NCBI GenBank assembly: GCA_041648505.1
Contig: JBAZOY010000054.1
Location: 1-16,713 of the forward strand
Source of the DNA: JBAZOY01 sp041648505
GTDB lineage: Bacteria > Desulfobacterota > Syntrophia > Syntrophales > CG2-30-49-12
Length of the DNA stretch: 16,713 nt
Direction: 5' to 3'
This document shows positions 7,709 to 14,786 of the stretch, piece by piece. The notes below the pieces were generated by a model that saw only the letters and a program-made list of their open reading frames with translations, was not told the origin of the DNA and ran no database searches. The first letter of the stretch is position 1; each line of letters begins with the position of its first letter. A program made the position numbers and the translations under genes.

Positions 7709-8152
7709 TTATTGAGAACTATCGTCCTCATTTGACATCTGCGATAAAATACCTTTCTTAACAACATCTGCTAATGTAGTGGATTCCAAGTAGTTCTTTA
7801 TAACCTTACTAAGCTTGGTCCAAGTTGGAATTGCCAGACATTCGTCAGATCGATAGCATAATCTTACATCCTTAACACAATCAACAAGGGACATATCTCC
7901 TTCAACAGAGTATAGTATATCAGCCATAGTAATTTCCGAGGGATGACGAGCAAGTTTATATCCACCATTTTTCCCCCTAGTAACCACTACCAATCCGGCA
8001 ATTTTCAGACCGCTCATTAATTGAGTCAGGTATTTTTTAGAAATGCCCTGATTTTTCTCGATATCTCTTAAAGAAAAAGGCTTTCTTCCATGATGAAGTG
8101 CCAATTCAATCATCGCCCGCGTAGCATATCTTCCTCTACAAGAAAGTCGCAT
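7709..8152 (-). CDS. Rrf2/IscR-family transcriptional regulator with Fe-S type cysteines
   Basis: The 147-residue protein begins MRLSCRGRYATRAMIELAL, the typical Rrf2 start, with a winged helix over about 1-80: recognition helix near ISKKYLTQLM and the wing with TRGKNGGYKLAR. Cys residues C92, C99 and C105 match in order and spacing (x6, x5) the three cluster ligands of IscR. The His that completes the IscR 2Fe-2S site (three residues after the last Cys) is Ile108 here, so the fourth ligand, if any, differs. Likely a DNA-binding repressor or activator that senses redox, iron or nitric oxide through a cluster. AAGGAG sits 12 bases before ATG, slightly long. It is transcribed toward the double-DsrC gene from the other side, with the kinase remnant between; control of the redox genes is inference from location. 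Confidence 0.9.
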   Translation of the reverse strand: MRLSCRGRYATRAMIELALHHGRKPFSLRDIEKNQGISKKYLTQLMSGLKIAGLVVVTRGKNGGYKLARHPSEITMADILYSVEGDMSLVDCVKDVRLCYRSDECLAIPTWTKLSKVIKNYLESTTLADVVKKGILSQMSNEDDSSQ

Positions 8153-8437
8153 TTAAACCTAAATCTCCTTATTTATATAGAAAGATTCGTTCCATCACAA
8201 AACGGGACGCGTGCATCATATAAGGCTACCCTACCACTCTGTTAAAGCACTCTATCCCCTTACCGGATGGTAAAACCATTCTAAATGCCCTAACTCCTCT
8301 TTCCTAATTCTCTCAGAATATTAATTAAGGTAATTAGCTTAGTATACATTTAATCTAAAAAAATGCCCACCCAAACTTTATATTTTAGAATAGCCGAATA
8401 ATTATTTTTTCATTTCTTTTTCAGTGCATATATCCTG
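8153..8437. other. A/T-rich intergenic DNA upstream of the Rrf2-type regulator
   Basis: It holds the 5' region of the regulator gene on the minus strand and the degraded beginning of the integrase on the plus strand. I see no clear promoter hexamers or long inverted repeat. Short pieces resembling integron core sites are discussed as rejected. Confidence 0.4.
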
Positions 8438-8975
8438 CATTTATTTGTAAAAGTTAACATCTTCAGGCAAGATTTAATAAATGGTGAGGCTAAAATCAAG
8501 GCTTTCATGACACATCCGTTAATTGATAAAAATGTAGCTCCATCCACGCAGAACCAGGCCATGAACGCGCTGGTTTTCTTATTTATATAACCATGTGTGT
8601 GTTGAAACAACCCCTTGACCAGGGAATTAATGCAGATCGGGCGCAGATCGGGCATCCAGAAAGATTAATATCCCCGTGGTTATGAACAGGGGAAGAGGTG
8701 GCAAAGATCATTGCCCCCATGGAAGGAATTCCGCAGTTGGTTGTTAAATTATTATTTTATGGAAGCGGCCTGCGAATCAGGGAGGCTATGTACAAGACAT
8801 AGATTATAATTTCAAAAAAATCACTGTTCGCTCAGGCAAGAGCGGAAAAGATCGGGTCATGACTCTCCCGACTTCAGTAGTTCCATTACTTCAGAATCAT
8901 CTCTCAAAAGTTCTGGTGATACATAATCAATAAGACGGTTCAGGGAATACTCAAATGTGCCGGGGAGGATTTGTT
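8438..8975 (+). pseudogene. Decayed integron-type tyrosine recombinase (IntI-like)
   Basis: Pieced together across frames, the plus strand encodes successive blocks of an integron integrase: KIKAFMTHP, then VAPSTQNQAMNALVFL (8521-8585), PLDQGINADRA (8610-8645), RKINIPVVM (8658-8684), EVAKIIAPMEG then LLFYGSGLRIREAM (8695-8791, with the box I arginine), VQDIDYNF then KKITVRSGKSGKDRVMTLP (8789-8870), LLQNHLSKVLVIHN (8889-8930). At least three frame changes and internal stops interrupt it: an 11-bp tandem duplication at 8632-8653, a shift near 8685, and a deletion near 8790. The C-terminal half with the catalytic HxxR and Tyr is not recognisable. IntI-family enzymes move gene cassettes at att sites; this one is dead. 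No convincing attC sites are seen beside it. The family call is strong; the IntI rather than generic XerC/D call rests on the N-terminal blocks. Confidence 0.75.
8632..8653 (+). repeat. 11-bp perfect tandem duplication inside the integrase remnant
   Basis: GCAGATCGGGC occurs at 8632-8642 and again at 8643-8653. Eleven is not a multiple of three, so this copy event alone shifts the reading frame. It falls between the NADRA and RKINIPVV blocks, which would be in register without it and small neighbouring changes. Confidence 0.85.
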
Positions 8976-9147
8976 TCTCGAAATGGACGGGAATAAATTT
9001 ACCTTATCCCTATGAATAGGGCTTTAACGTGCCATGCAACACCTCGGTAAATGATTATGCGGTTAGCAACGTGAATGTCGCCTTAACATTACGATATAAA
9101 TTGCGTGGTTACAATTATTTTACCTCTGTATTACCCTTTTTCTGCAG

Positions 9148-9208
9148 GATAAACACCGCTGCTGTGGGGCGCGGCTTCTTGCGCGTCGCACAGCAGCGGT
9201 GTTTTATC
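9148..9208. terminator. Long G/C-rich hairpin, likely bidirectional terminator
   Basis: GATAAACACCGCTGCTGTG (9148-9166) pairs with the near-exact complement at 9189-9208 (one extra T), and the loop holds a smaller CGCG/CGCG stem. The hairpin lies 13 bp beyond the stop of the minus-strand gene ending at 9221. T-rich sequence follows on the plus strand (TTTTATCTTT); on the minus strand only an A-rich, not T-rich, tract follows. It may end transcription of that gene, or could be a small dispersed palindromic element. Confidence 0.55.
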
Positions 9209-9220
9209 TTTCATATTTTG

Positions 9221-9733
9221 TCAATCGCAGCATTTGTTATGATGAATACCTGTTAATTTTTTTTCTATATTTTTGCATCCGGCACTTTTCATCAGATCAA
9301 TGTTATCGTTCCACTCCATAAAAAAGCGGTCGACTGCACATTGCAAAGATTGCTCTCCCCTGCACGGAAGAGATTCAAACCCACTCCAACCTTCTGTAGA
9401 GTTATACCGGTTAACAAGTGTGGTATTATGAAATTTTGAAATTACATTTTGAAGTATCGCAAGGTTTACCTCTGAACTGTTTTTGTCTTCCAGTGCTTCA
9501 GATTCCTTTGTTTGATAGTCTTGGCGGAAAGTTGCGAGTTCTTGATTTTTTTGTTCAATCTTCATTCTAACCTTCTGCAATTCAGTTTTTATGTCATCGT
9601 TCTCATAAATAGCAGACATAAGGCCGATCAACGAACCCAACCATAAAAATAATACAAAGATCATTGCAGCAAATATTAGAGGGGATAGTGTTATTGAATG
9701 ATCTTCGTTAACGGTAATACGCTTTCCTCTCAT
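9221..9733 (-). CDS. Single-pass membrane protein with coiled coil, function unknown
   Basis: The 170-residue protein is not recognised. It has a short cytoplasmic N-terminus, one strong hydrophobic helix at about 17-42, then a charged Glu/Lys/Gln-rich stretch (about 47-90) of coiled-coil character, then a C-terminal domain with two Cys near the middle (LPCRGEQSLQC) and a further group at the end (AGCKN, NKCCD). The topology suggests a membrane-anchored protein with the coiled coil and Cys domain outside, where the Cys could form disulfides; this is inference. The start has GGGAGG 7 bases upstream. A possible minigene overlaps the start by an ATGA arrangement. A strong hairpin lies just past its stop. 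Confidence 0.7.
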   Translation of the reverse strand: MRGKRITVNEDHSITLSPLIFAAMIFVLFLWLGSLIGLMSAIYENDDIKTELQKVRMKIEQKNQELATFRQDYQTKESEALEDKNSSEVNLAILQNVISKFHNTTLVNRYNSTEGWSGFESLPCRGEQSLQCAVDRFFMEWNDNIDLMKSAGCKNIEKKLTGIHHNKCCD

Positions 9734-9843
9734 ATGTTTTCCTCCCTGAGATTAACTGAAGCAGAATCATTGATTGACAACTGAATTTGCCTTACCTTAG
9801 TATCTTCGATTTTGTTATTATTCGTAACATTTGAGAATGCCAT
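9730..9843 (-). CDS. Possible 37-residue minigene overlapping the coiled-coil gene
   Basis: An ATG at 9843 opens 37 codons (starts MAFSNVTNNNKIEDTK, ends NLREENI) and closes at TGA 9732-9730, sharing ATGA with the start of the next gene. Such overlaps are typical of translationally coupled operon partners. The ribosome site is weak (AGGG about 13 bases upstream), and the peptide is hydrophilic with no known motif. It may be a real leader or small protein, or simply an open stretch. Confidence 0.35.
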   Translation of the reverse strand: MAFSNVTNNNKIEDTKVRQIQLSINDSASVNLREENI

Positions 9844-9917
9844 ATGTCAATCCCTAAGAACAGGAAACTGCTTGACGGAGTCCGGAATGTAATAAGGTCA
9901 ATGAGGCATTATCATGG

Positions 9918-9981
9918 GCAGTAAAATCTTGAACAAAATAACGAAGAATTTCCCGGAAATTTCGCTCCGAAATTTTACTGC
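9918..9981. repeat. Nested inverted repeats upstream of the coiled-coil gene
   Basis: An outer pair, GCAGTAAAAT (9918-9927) with ATTTTACTGC (9972-9981), encloses an inner near-perfect palindrome AATTTCC-C-GGAAATT (9947-9961). The arrangement could fold as a branched structure on either strand or be the relic of a small palindromic element. It does not end in a T-run and lies about 75 bp upstream of the minigene start. Confidence 0.45.
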
Positions 9982-10308
9982 ACTCTTGACGATTTATTAA
10001 TAGCATAGTGGAAACGTAGCACATTTTTTCTAGGCCACTTCATTCTATCTAGCTTAGGCCTTCGCAAAACAGAGGAAATTGGATTCAGAAGGCACGAATT
10101 AAAGAATTTTCGGTGTCACCGTCACCATGCCGTCGCAGTGCAGCGCTGGTAAAGGCAATGTCTGAGAGCGTAAGCGCGAGTTGTGACTTTGCAGCGAAGC
10201 GAGGCGTGCATGGTCGAAAAAGATTTTTGAGCGCCGATGAATACAATTTTTAAAGCTCTTTACCTGGTAGAGTTTTCGTTTAATTTATCGTTAGCAGTAC
10301 AGAAAAAC
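9982..10308. other. Intergenic stretch with an isolated G/C-rich island
   Basis: No gene is supported. About 10110-10215 is clearly richer in G and C than its A/T-rich surroundings and is open on the minus strand up to a TAA near 10101, where it ends (P)ALHCDGMVTVTPKIL. It has no start or ribosome site. It may be the end of a lost gene or one copy of a dispersed intergenic repeat. Confidence 0.35.
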
Positions 10309-10354
10309 CAAAAGAGCCGTTCTCTGATAAATAGACAGTAGAACGGCTCTTTTG
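10309..10354 (-). terminator. Rho-independent terminator for the multi-pass membrane protein gene
   Basis: CAAAAGAGCCGTTCT (10309-10323) and AGAACGGCTCTTTTG (10340-10354) are perfect 15-bp complements around a 16-base loop. On the minus strand the stem is followed by GGTTTTTCTG, giving the U-run. It lies about 105 bp past the stop of the gene at 10460. The flanking A-run also gives the plus strand a terminator-like form, so it may work both ways and shield the genes on either side. Confidence 0.85.
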
Positions 10355-10459
10355 AAAAATTTGCTTCTTGAAGTAATGCTTCCTAATGGTTACCTGACAG
10401 TTTGAGCAGTGTGCATCACTCAATCATGCTCCAAGTTAACCTGAAGAAAAGCGCTTTTA

Positions 10460-11212
10460 CTATTCTTTTTGAGCTGCGTATGCCATCTCTGTTTCCTTTA
10501 CTCCGGCGTGCTCAGAACGCATCTGGCGGTTAACGTCTTTTATCATGTAACCGCTGGCTACCATGAACCAGACAATCCAAGGAGAATAAGGTATCCAGTA
10601 TGCCAGTGCGCCGTACCAACAGAAAAGACCTGAATGGGTGAATGCCATACCGGTGATTAAAAGATAGAGGGTCCCTGCTAGAATCGACCACCAGGCAATC
10701 CATCTAGGAAATAGTGGCTGGGGTCTCTTATCCATCAGGAAGCAAATACCAAATGCATAATTTTGAACTGTCGTCAGGGCATAGGTCATATCGAAACACA
10801 ACCATGACATGCCGTTAATTGTCCGCATGATTTCCGGACTTGTATCAGGAAAATAACTTACTGCAAGCCACATCCCCAGAGGAAATGAAAGTACAGCGAC
10901 AGTCAAGGTGCCGCCTATAATCTGAATAACCGCCAACAGTGGAAATTTGCCTTCAACTTCAGCCATTTTCAGTCCCACGTATGCCGTCCATGGTATATGA
11001 AAAGAGGCACCTATCATCGTTATAGCGACGCCGAAAATATAAAATGAGCGGTTCGCATCCATCCATTCTGTGATCTGCTCAAGAGAAAACCACGGCTGTA
11101 TAGGATACCAGAAGTGCCCAAAGCCGTACCAGAAGACAATGAAAAATATTCCATAAAAAATACCGCACCATATAGCTATCTTTGAGATTAACCACTGGGC
11201 TCTTTGCGTCAT
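10460..11212 (-). CDS. Multi-pass integral membrane protein, function unknown
   Basis: I place the start at the ATG at 11212 rather than the upstream in-frame ATG at 11257, because AGGAGG lies 7 bases before it. The resulting 250-residue protein has about six hydrophobic helices (roughly 10-33, 55-78, 88-112, 133-155, 167-188, 203-226), is rich in Trp, Tyr and Phe, and ends in a charged cytoplasmic tail. I do not recognise the family. There is no haem-ligand pattern like that of the cytochrome b gene, and no transporter signature. A near-consensus promoter at 11757-11786, related to the one before the clpB-like gene, points toward it across about 540 bp of leader; a strong terminator follows. 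Co-regulation with the chaperone is the only functional hint, so a stress or membrane-homeostasis role is speculation. Confidence 0.8.
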   Translation of the reverse strand: MTQRAQWLISKIAIWCGIFYGIFFIVFWYGFGHFWYPIQPWFSLEQITEWMDANRSFYIFGVAITMIGASFHIPWTAYVGLKMAEVEGKFPLLAVIQIIGGTLTVAVLSFPLGMWLAVSYFPDTSPEIMRTINGMSWLCFDMTYALTTVQNYAFGICFLMDKRPQPLFPRWIAWWSILAGTLYLLITGMAFTHSGLFCWYGALAYWIPYSPWIVWFMVASGYMIKDVNRQMRSEHAGVKETEMAYAAQKE

Positions 11213-11756
11213 AACAATTCCTCCTCTCGATTTGTTTAAAGTTTTCCCGGTTAGCAACTTGAAAACAAAATGAATTACGCGCGGCTAAAACGTCTTTCGC
11301 AACATGTTCCAGGATAATAGGTGTTGCCTGCGACATAGGAACGACGCGTTTCGTGATTACCAAAAAGATTGGGGGGCCTCGCCCGAGTCTATGAAAGCTC
11401 ATTCCGGGTGTAGAACCCATGGGGGGGCTTCGAGTCCGTGTCGCCATCGTAACAGTAAACACACTCGAGGACGATGAAAGGAACGAGAATGACGATTGGG
11501 TGCCGAATTGCAGCTGCTGAACCAAACGCTTGATGCTATACCTGCAATTTGGTTTATACTTCACACCCTGCCGGGTAGACCACATTACCAAACTTCAAAG
11601 TCCCTCTTTCTTCGCCGTCGCCCTCGTCTTCACGTTCCCTGAGGTGTCCTTAACCCTCCTATAAGAAAACGATACGACATTGATGTGATCGACATGGACA
11701 CTGATACTGTTTGGTTGAAATGTTTATTTGGTGAGAAATTGTTTCTTTGTGTACGT
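11213..11756. other. Long leader or decayed DNA between promoter and membrane protein gene
   Basis: About 540 bp lie between the promoter at 11757-11786 and the ATG at 11212. A minus-strand open frame (11591 downward) crosses most of it but overlaps the membrane protein gene, is Ser/Arg-rich, has no ribosome site and matches nothing I know. Base composition at 11290-11600 is more G/C-rich than the flanks, suggesting DNA of different origin. Confidence 0.4.
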
Positions 11757-11800
11757 AGTATAGAAGAAAGTTTTCTTGGATGTCAAGACAATTTTCTTCC
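11727..11800 (-). repeat. Promoter-bearing repeat, copy A
   Basis: This 74-bp segment aligns without gaps to 14787-14860, with 55 of 74 positions identical by my count. Identity is highest around the -35 element and its upstream flank (TGTCAAGACAATTTTCTT on the plus strand) and in the downstream flank (GAGAAATT). The conserved blocks outside the hexamers suggest shared regulator sites or an old duplication. Confidence 0.7.
11757..11786 (-). promoter_or_regulatory. Near-consensus sigma-70 promoter toward the membrane protein gene
   Basis: Reading the minus strand, TTGACA (11786-11781) and TATACT (11762-11757) are separated by 18 bases. It lies downstream of the clpB-like gene and points to the membrane protein gene at 11212. 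Both hexamers equal those of the related promoter at 14817-14846. Confidence 0.65.
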
Positions 11801-11917
11801 AAAATTTACAGTAAGGTTAGTTCTTTAATTCACTTTCATCCACTTTTCACATTTAAATAAAGAAAAAATTTACTGAATAGTCACTTTGAATTTTTAAAAT
11901 TATAAACCACAGTAGTA

Positions 11918-14521
11918 TCATCTTGCCTGGAAAGTAAGACACTTCCCGTTAGAATGCACTTCCACCGTTGACATCTCAGGCAGCCCGTCTTTCATAATCA
12001 TCCTCCCCACTTCCGTTTCAATATGTTTCTGCAGGAATCTTTTTACGGGTTTTACTCCATATTCGGGCATATATGCCGAATCGAAAATGAATACCTTTGC
12101 CGCATCGGTCAGTTCGATCCCAATACGCCTTCCGGCAAGTCTTTTTCTTATGTCATTCAATGCAATGTCTATAATCCCAATTACCTCATCTAAGACAAGC
12201 GGTTTGAACATGACTATATCATCGATCAGGTTTAAAAAATCAGGTTTAAAATGCATTTTCACCTCTTTCATCACTTCATCCCTGACTTCTTCGTTTATTC
12301 CCGCGCAATTATTACTGATACTGCCATGAAAGGTATCGCATCCGACATTTGAGGTCATTATTATGACTGTATTCTTGAAGTTAACTGTCTTGCTCTTATT
12401 GTCGATAATCCTGCCGTCGTCAAGTATCCGCATAAGCAAAGTGAATACATCACTGTGAGCCTTTTCAATATTCTCTAAAAGTATCACGCAGTAGGGTTTT
12501 CTTTTCACCGCCTCGGTAAGCTGCCCCCCTTCAGCGTATCCCACAAATCCCGGAGGTGCTCCTATAAGCCTTGACACGCTTTTTGCGTCCGTGTACTCAC
12601 TCATATCCAGGTTAACAATATTTTCATCGGTGCTGAACAGGGCTTCAGAAATGGCTTTTGCAAGCTCGGTCTTCCCAACACCTGTAGGCCCCAGGAATAT
12701 AAAAGACCCTATTGGTTTATTCACATCCTTCAGGCCGGACCTTGCCCTGATTATGGCGTCTGCTACCGTGGCAACCGCTTCACTCTGTCCGATAACCCTT
12801 TTATTCAGGACATCTTCAATTTTAAGAATCTTTTCCTTATCTTTTTCCATAATCCTGCTGATAGAGATCCCGGTCCATTTTGAAGCTACCTCAGCAATCT
12901 CTTCCTCCCTGACCTCTTCCTTCAGAAGAAGCATGCTCCTGTCTTCGGAAGACTGCCTTTTTTGCTCTTCCTCCAGCTTTCTCTCAAGCTCCGGAAGTTT
13001 TACACGCTGAAGCTCCGCAAGCTCGTTCAAATCGTACTTCCTTTCAGCTTCTTCAATATATCTCCTGACATCTTCTATCTGCTGTTTAAGCTCTTTTACC
13101 TTTTTAATGTTGGCCTTCTCATAGTCCAACTGTTTTTTCATGGCATCAGCTTTTTCTCTAAGAACGCCCAGATCCTTTTCCAACGGTTTAATTTTCTGCT
13201 CTGCAGAGCTGTCGGTTTCCTTCTTCAGAACTGCTCTCTCAATCTCGAGCTGCATTATCTTTCTGCTTATCTCGTCAAGCTCGGCAGGCATGCTGTCTAT
13301 TTCTGTCCTTATCATAGCTGCTGCTTCATCCATCAAGTCGATAGCTTTATCGGGAAGAAATCTGTCGGTTATATACCTGTTTGAAAGCATGGCAGCTGCT
13401 ATAATTGCGTTATCAGTAATTCTGACTGCGTGATGAATCTCAAACCTCTCTTTTAACCCCCTCAGGATGGAAATTGTATCATCAACGGTGGGCTCCTCTA
13501 CCATTATAGGCTGGAATCTCCTTTCAAGCGCAGCATCCTTTTCAATGTGCTTGTATTCCTCTGTCGTTGTGGCTCCTATACAGTGTAGCTCACCTCGTGC
13601 CAGCATCGGCTTCAGTATGCTCCCGGCATCCAGAGCACCTTCAGCCTTTCCGGCTCCCACGATATTGTGAATCTCGTCGATAAAAAGGATAATACTATCC
13701 TGGGCTTTTTCTACCTCATTAAGAACATCCTTAAGCCTTTCCTCAAAATCTCCCCTGTATTTTGTGCCTGCCACAAGCGAACCAATATCCAGCGCATATA
13801 TTGTTTTTTCCTTAAGCCCCTCGGGGACATCCCCCCTTAAGATTCTCTGTGCAAGCCCTTCAACAATTGCAGTTTTTCCCACTCCGGCCTCACCTATGAG
13901 AACTGGATTATTTTTGATTTTCCTTGAAAGTATCCTGATTACCCTCCGTATTTCCGCGTCTCTGCCTATTACTGGATCCAGCTTTCCTTTCCATGCCAGA
14001 TCCACAAGATCCCTTCCGAATCTGTTCAATGCTTCAAATGTCGCTTCATCAGGATCTTTTGAGGTTATCCTCTGGTTTTTTCTGAGATCCCGGAGAACAG
14101 TCATAAAGTTCTCCAGGCTGATCTCATAACGCTTGAAAATCTCTCTGGTGGGAGTGTTCCGCTCCTTTAGTAATACTATATATATATGTTCAAGCCCTAT
14201 GTATTTATCCATAAAATTCTTTACTTCATCCTCTGCAAGGAGAAAAATTTCTTCAAACCTCTTAGTTGGATTCAGGAATAAGTCACCTCCTACTAAGCGT
14301 CCCTTGGGAAGCTTCTTAAATCCTTTCTGGATATCCTTATACATAAGCTGCACATTTTTCCCCATCATTCCCAAAAGTCTGGGTATCATGCCATCCTCCT
14401 GGCTTAATAGAGCCAGATGCAGATGCTCTCCATCAACCCTCTGATGTTTGTATTCCCTTGAAATCCTTAGTGCACTGTGTACAGCTTCTTTTGTTTTATT
14501 CGTAACTCTGTCCAAATTCAT
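11918..14521 (-). CDS. clpB: ClpB/Hsp104-type AAA+ disaggregase with degenerate D2 domain
   Basis: I choose the ATG at 14521 (AAGGAG 7 bases upstream) over a TTG at 14539, giving 867 residues. Order: Clp N-domain about 1-145; D1 AAA+ with Walker A GEAGVGKT (K216), Walker B FIDEIH (D282, E283), pore Y255 and Arg fingers R334/R335, all intact; coiled-coil M-domain about 405-530, which marks ClpB rather than ClpA/C; D2 AAA+ with Walker A GPTGVGKT (K617). In D2 the Walker B reads ILLEN (E683, N684) in place of LLDE, the Arg-finger position in FLNLIDD is Leu765 instead of Arg, sensor 2 reads GVKP (K824) instead of GARP, and the pore loop has Phe659 for Tyr. D2 should still bind ATP but hydrolyse poorly or not at all. 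ClpB works with DnaK to dissolve aggregates; this is probably a specialised paralogue. It has its own near-consensus promoter. Confidence 0.93.
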   Translation of the reverse strand: MNLDRVTNKTKEAVHSALRISREYKHQRVDGEHLHLALLSQEDGMIPRLLGMMGKNVQLMYKDIQKGFKKLPKGRLVGGDLFLNPTKRFEEIFLLAEDEVKNFMDKYIGLEHIYIVLLKERNTPTREIFKRYEISLENFMTVLRDLRKNQRITSKDPDEATFEALNRFGRDLVDLAWKGKLDPVIGRDAEIRRVIRILSRKIKNNPVLIGEAGVGKTAIVEGLAQRILRGDVPEGLKEKTIYALDIGSLVAGTKYRGDFEERLKDVLNEVEKAQDSIILFIDEIHNIVGAGKAEGALDAGSILKPMLARGELHCIGATTTEEYKHIEKDAALERRFQPIMVEEPTVDDTISILRGLKERFEIHHAVRITDNAIIAAAMLSNRYITDRFLPDKAIDLMDEAAAMIRTEIDSMPAELDEISRKIMQLEIERAVLKKETDSSAEQKIKPLEKDLGVLREKADAMKKQLDYEKANIKKVKELKQQIEDVRRYIEEAERKYDLNELAELQRVKLPELERKLEEEQKRQSSEDRSMLLLKEEVREEEIAEVASKWTGISISRIMEKDKEKILKIEDVLNKRVIGQSEAVATVADAIIRARSGLKDVNKPIGSFIFLGPTGVGKTELAKAISEALFSTDENIVNLDMSEYTDAKSVSRLIGAPPGFVGYAEGGQLTEAVKRKPYCVILLENIEKAHSDVFTLLMRILDDGRIIDNKSKTVNFKNTVIIMTSNVGCDTFHGSISNNCAGINEEVRDEVMKEVKMHFKPDFLNLIDDIVMFKPLVLDEVIGIIDIALNDIRKRLAGRRIGIELTDAAKVFIFDSAYMPEYGVKPVKRFLQKHIETEVGRMIMKDGLPEMSTVEVHSNGKCLTFQAR

Positions 14522-14539
14522 CGTATCGCTCCTTGCCAA

Positions 14540-14728
14540 GAAAAATTAACATCTAAGCTTTTTCAGTTTCTCATGCAATTATCTTTATTCGCCGCTCAAC
14601 TTTTATTCCCAAAAATCAGGCAGGATGATCTCATCAAAAAACCTCTCTCTTTTTCCGTAAGGTCCGAAGTAACATTTCGAAGTATGGATTACTACCGGAA
14701 GTATTGGACTTAAATCATATACGAGTTA
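14540..14728 (-). other. Leader region of the clpB-like gene
   Basis: No gene is supported. On the minus strand a 40-codon open stretch without a start codon ends with YFGPYGKRERFF and ILPDFWE before a stop near 14605; it looks protein-like but has no ribosome site and may be a gene remnant. The rest is untranslated leader between the hairpin at 14729-14776 and the clpB-like start. Confidence 0.35.
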
Positions 14729-14776
14729 CACTACACCCGTATGCAGATTGCATCTAATCTGCATACGGGTGTAGTG
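14729..14776. promoter_or_regulatory. 21-bp perfect inverted repeat in the clpB leader
   Basis: Two perfect 21-bp complementary arms (14729-14749 and 14756-14776, core CTACACCCGTATGCAGATT) flank the 6-base loop GCATCT. It lies between the promoter at 14817-14846 and the clpB-like start, so it would form a very stable hairpin about 35-80 bases into the transcript. It is not the CIRCE element of HrcA. Possible roles are attenuator or thermosensitive leader, operator, terminator of the upstream gene (no T-run on the minus strand), or a palindromic mobile element. Confidence 0.6.
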
Positions 14777-14786
14777 AACTTTTCTG

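Noticed and set aside
8236..8294. GTTAAAGC and GCCCTAAC near the integrase, resembling integron core sites
   Set aside because: The two are in the order GTT then AAC, the opposite of an attC site, and the spacing between them lacks the paired L boxes.
9022..9070. GGCTTTAAC and GGTTAGC as a possible attC after the integrase
   Set aside because: Core sequences deviate from RYYYAAC/GTTRRRY, inner boxes do not pair, and the site is on the side of the integrase where cassettes are not expected.
9029..9256. Plus-strand open frame of 75 codons
   Set aside because: It runs through the large hairpin at 9148-9208, which accounts for its open character, and has no ribosome site.
11440..11450. tRNA-like piece (CTTCGAGTCCGTG) suggesting a tRNA gene
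   Set aside because: No acceptor, D or anticodon stems can be found around it.
11079..11591. 170-residue minus-strand open frame
   Set aside because: It overlaps the start of the membrane protein gene out of frame, has no ribosome site and is of low-complexity Ser/Arg composition.
12087..14444. Several plus-strand open frames across the clpB-like gene
   Set aside because: They are antisense shadows of a well-supported gene, Ser/Ile/Phe-rich and without ribosome sites or motifs.
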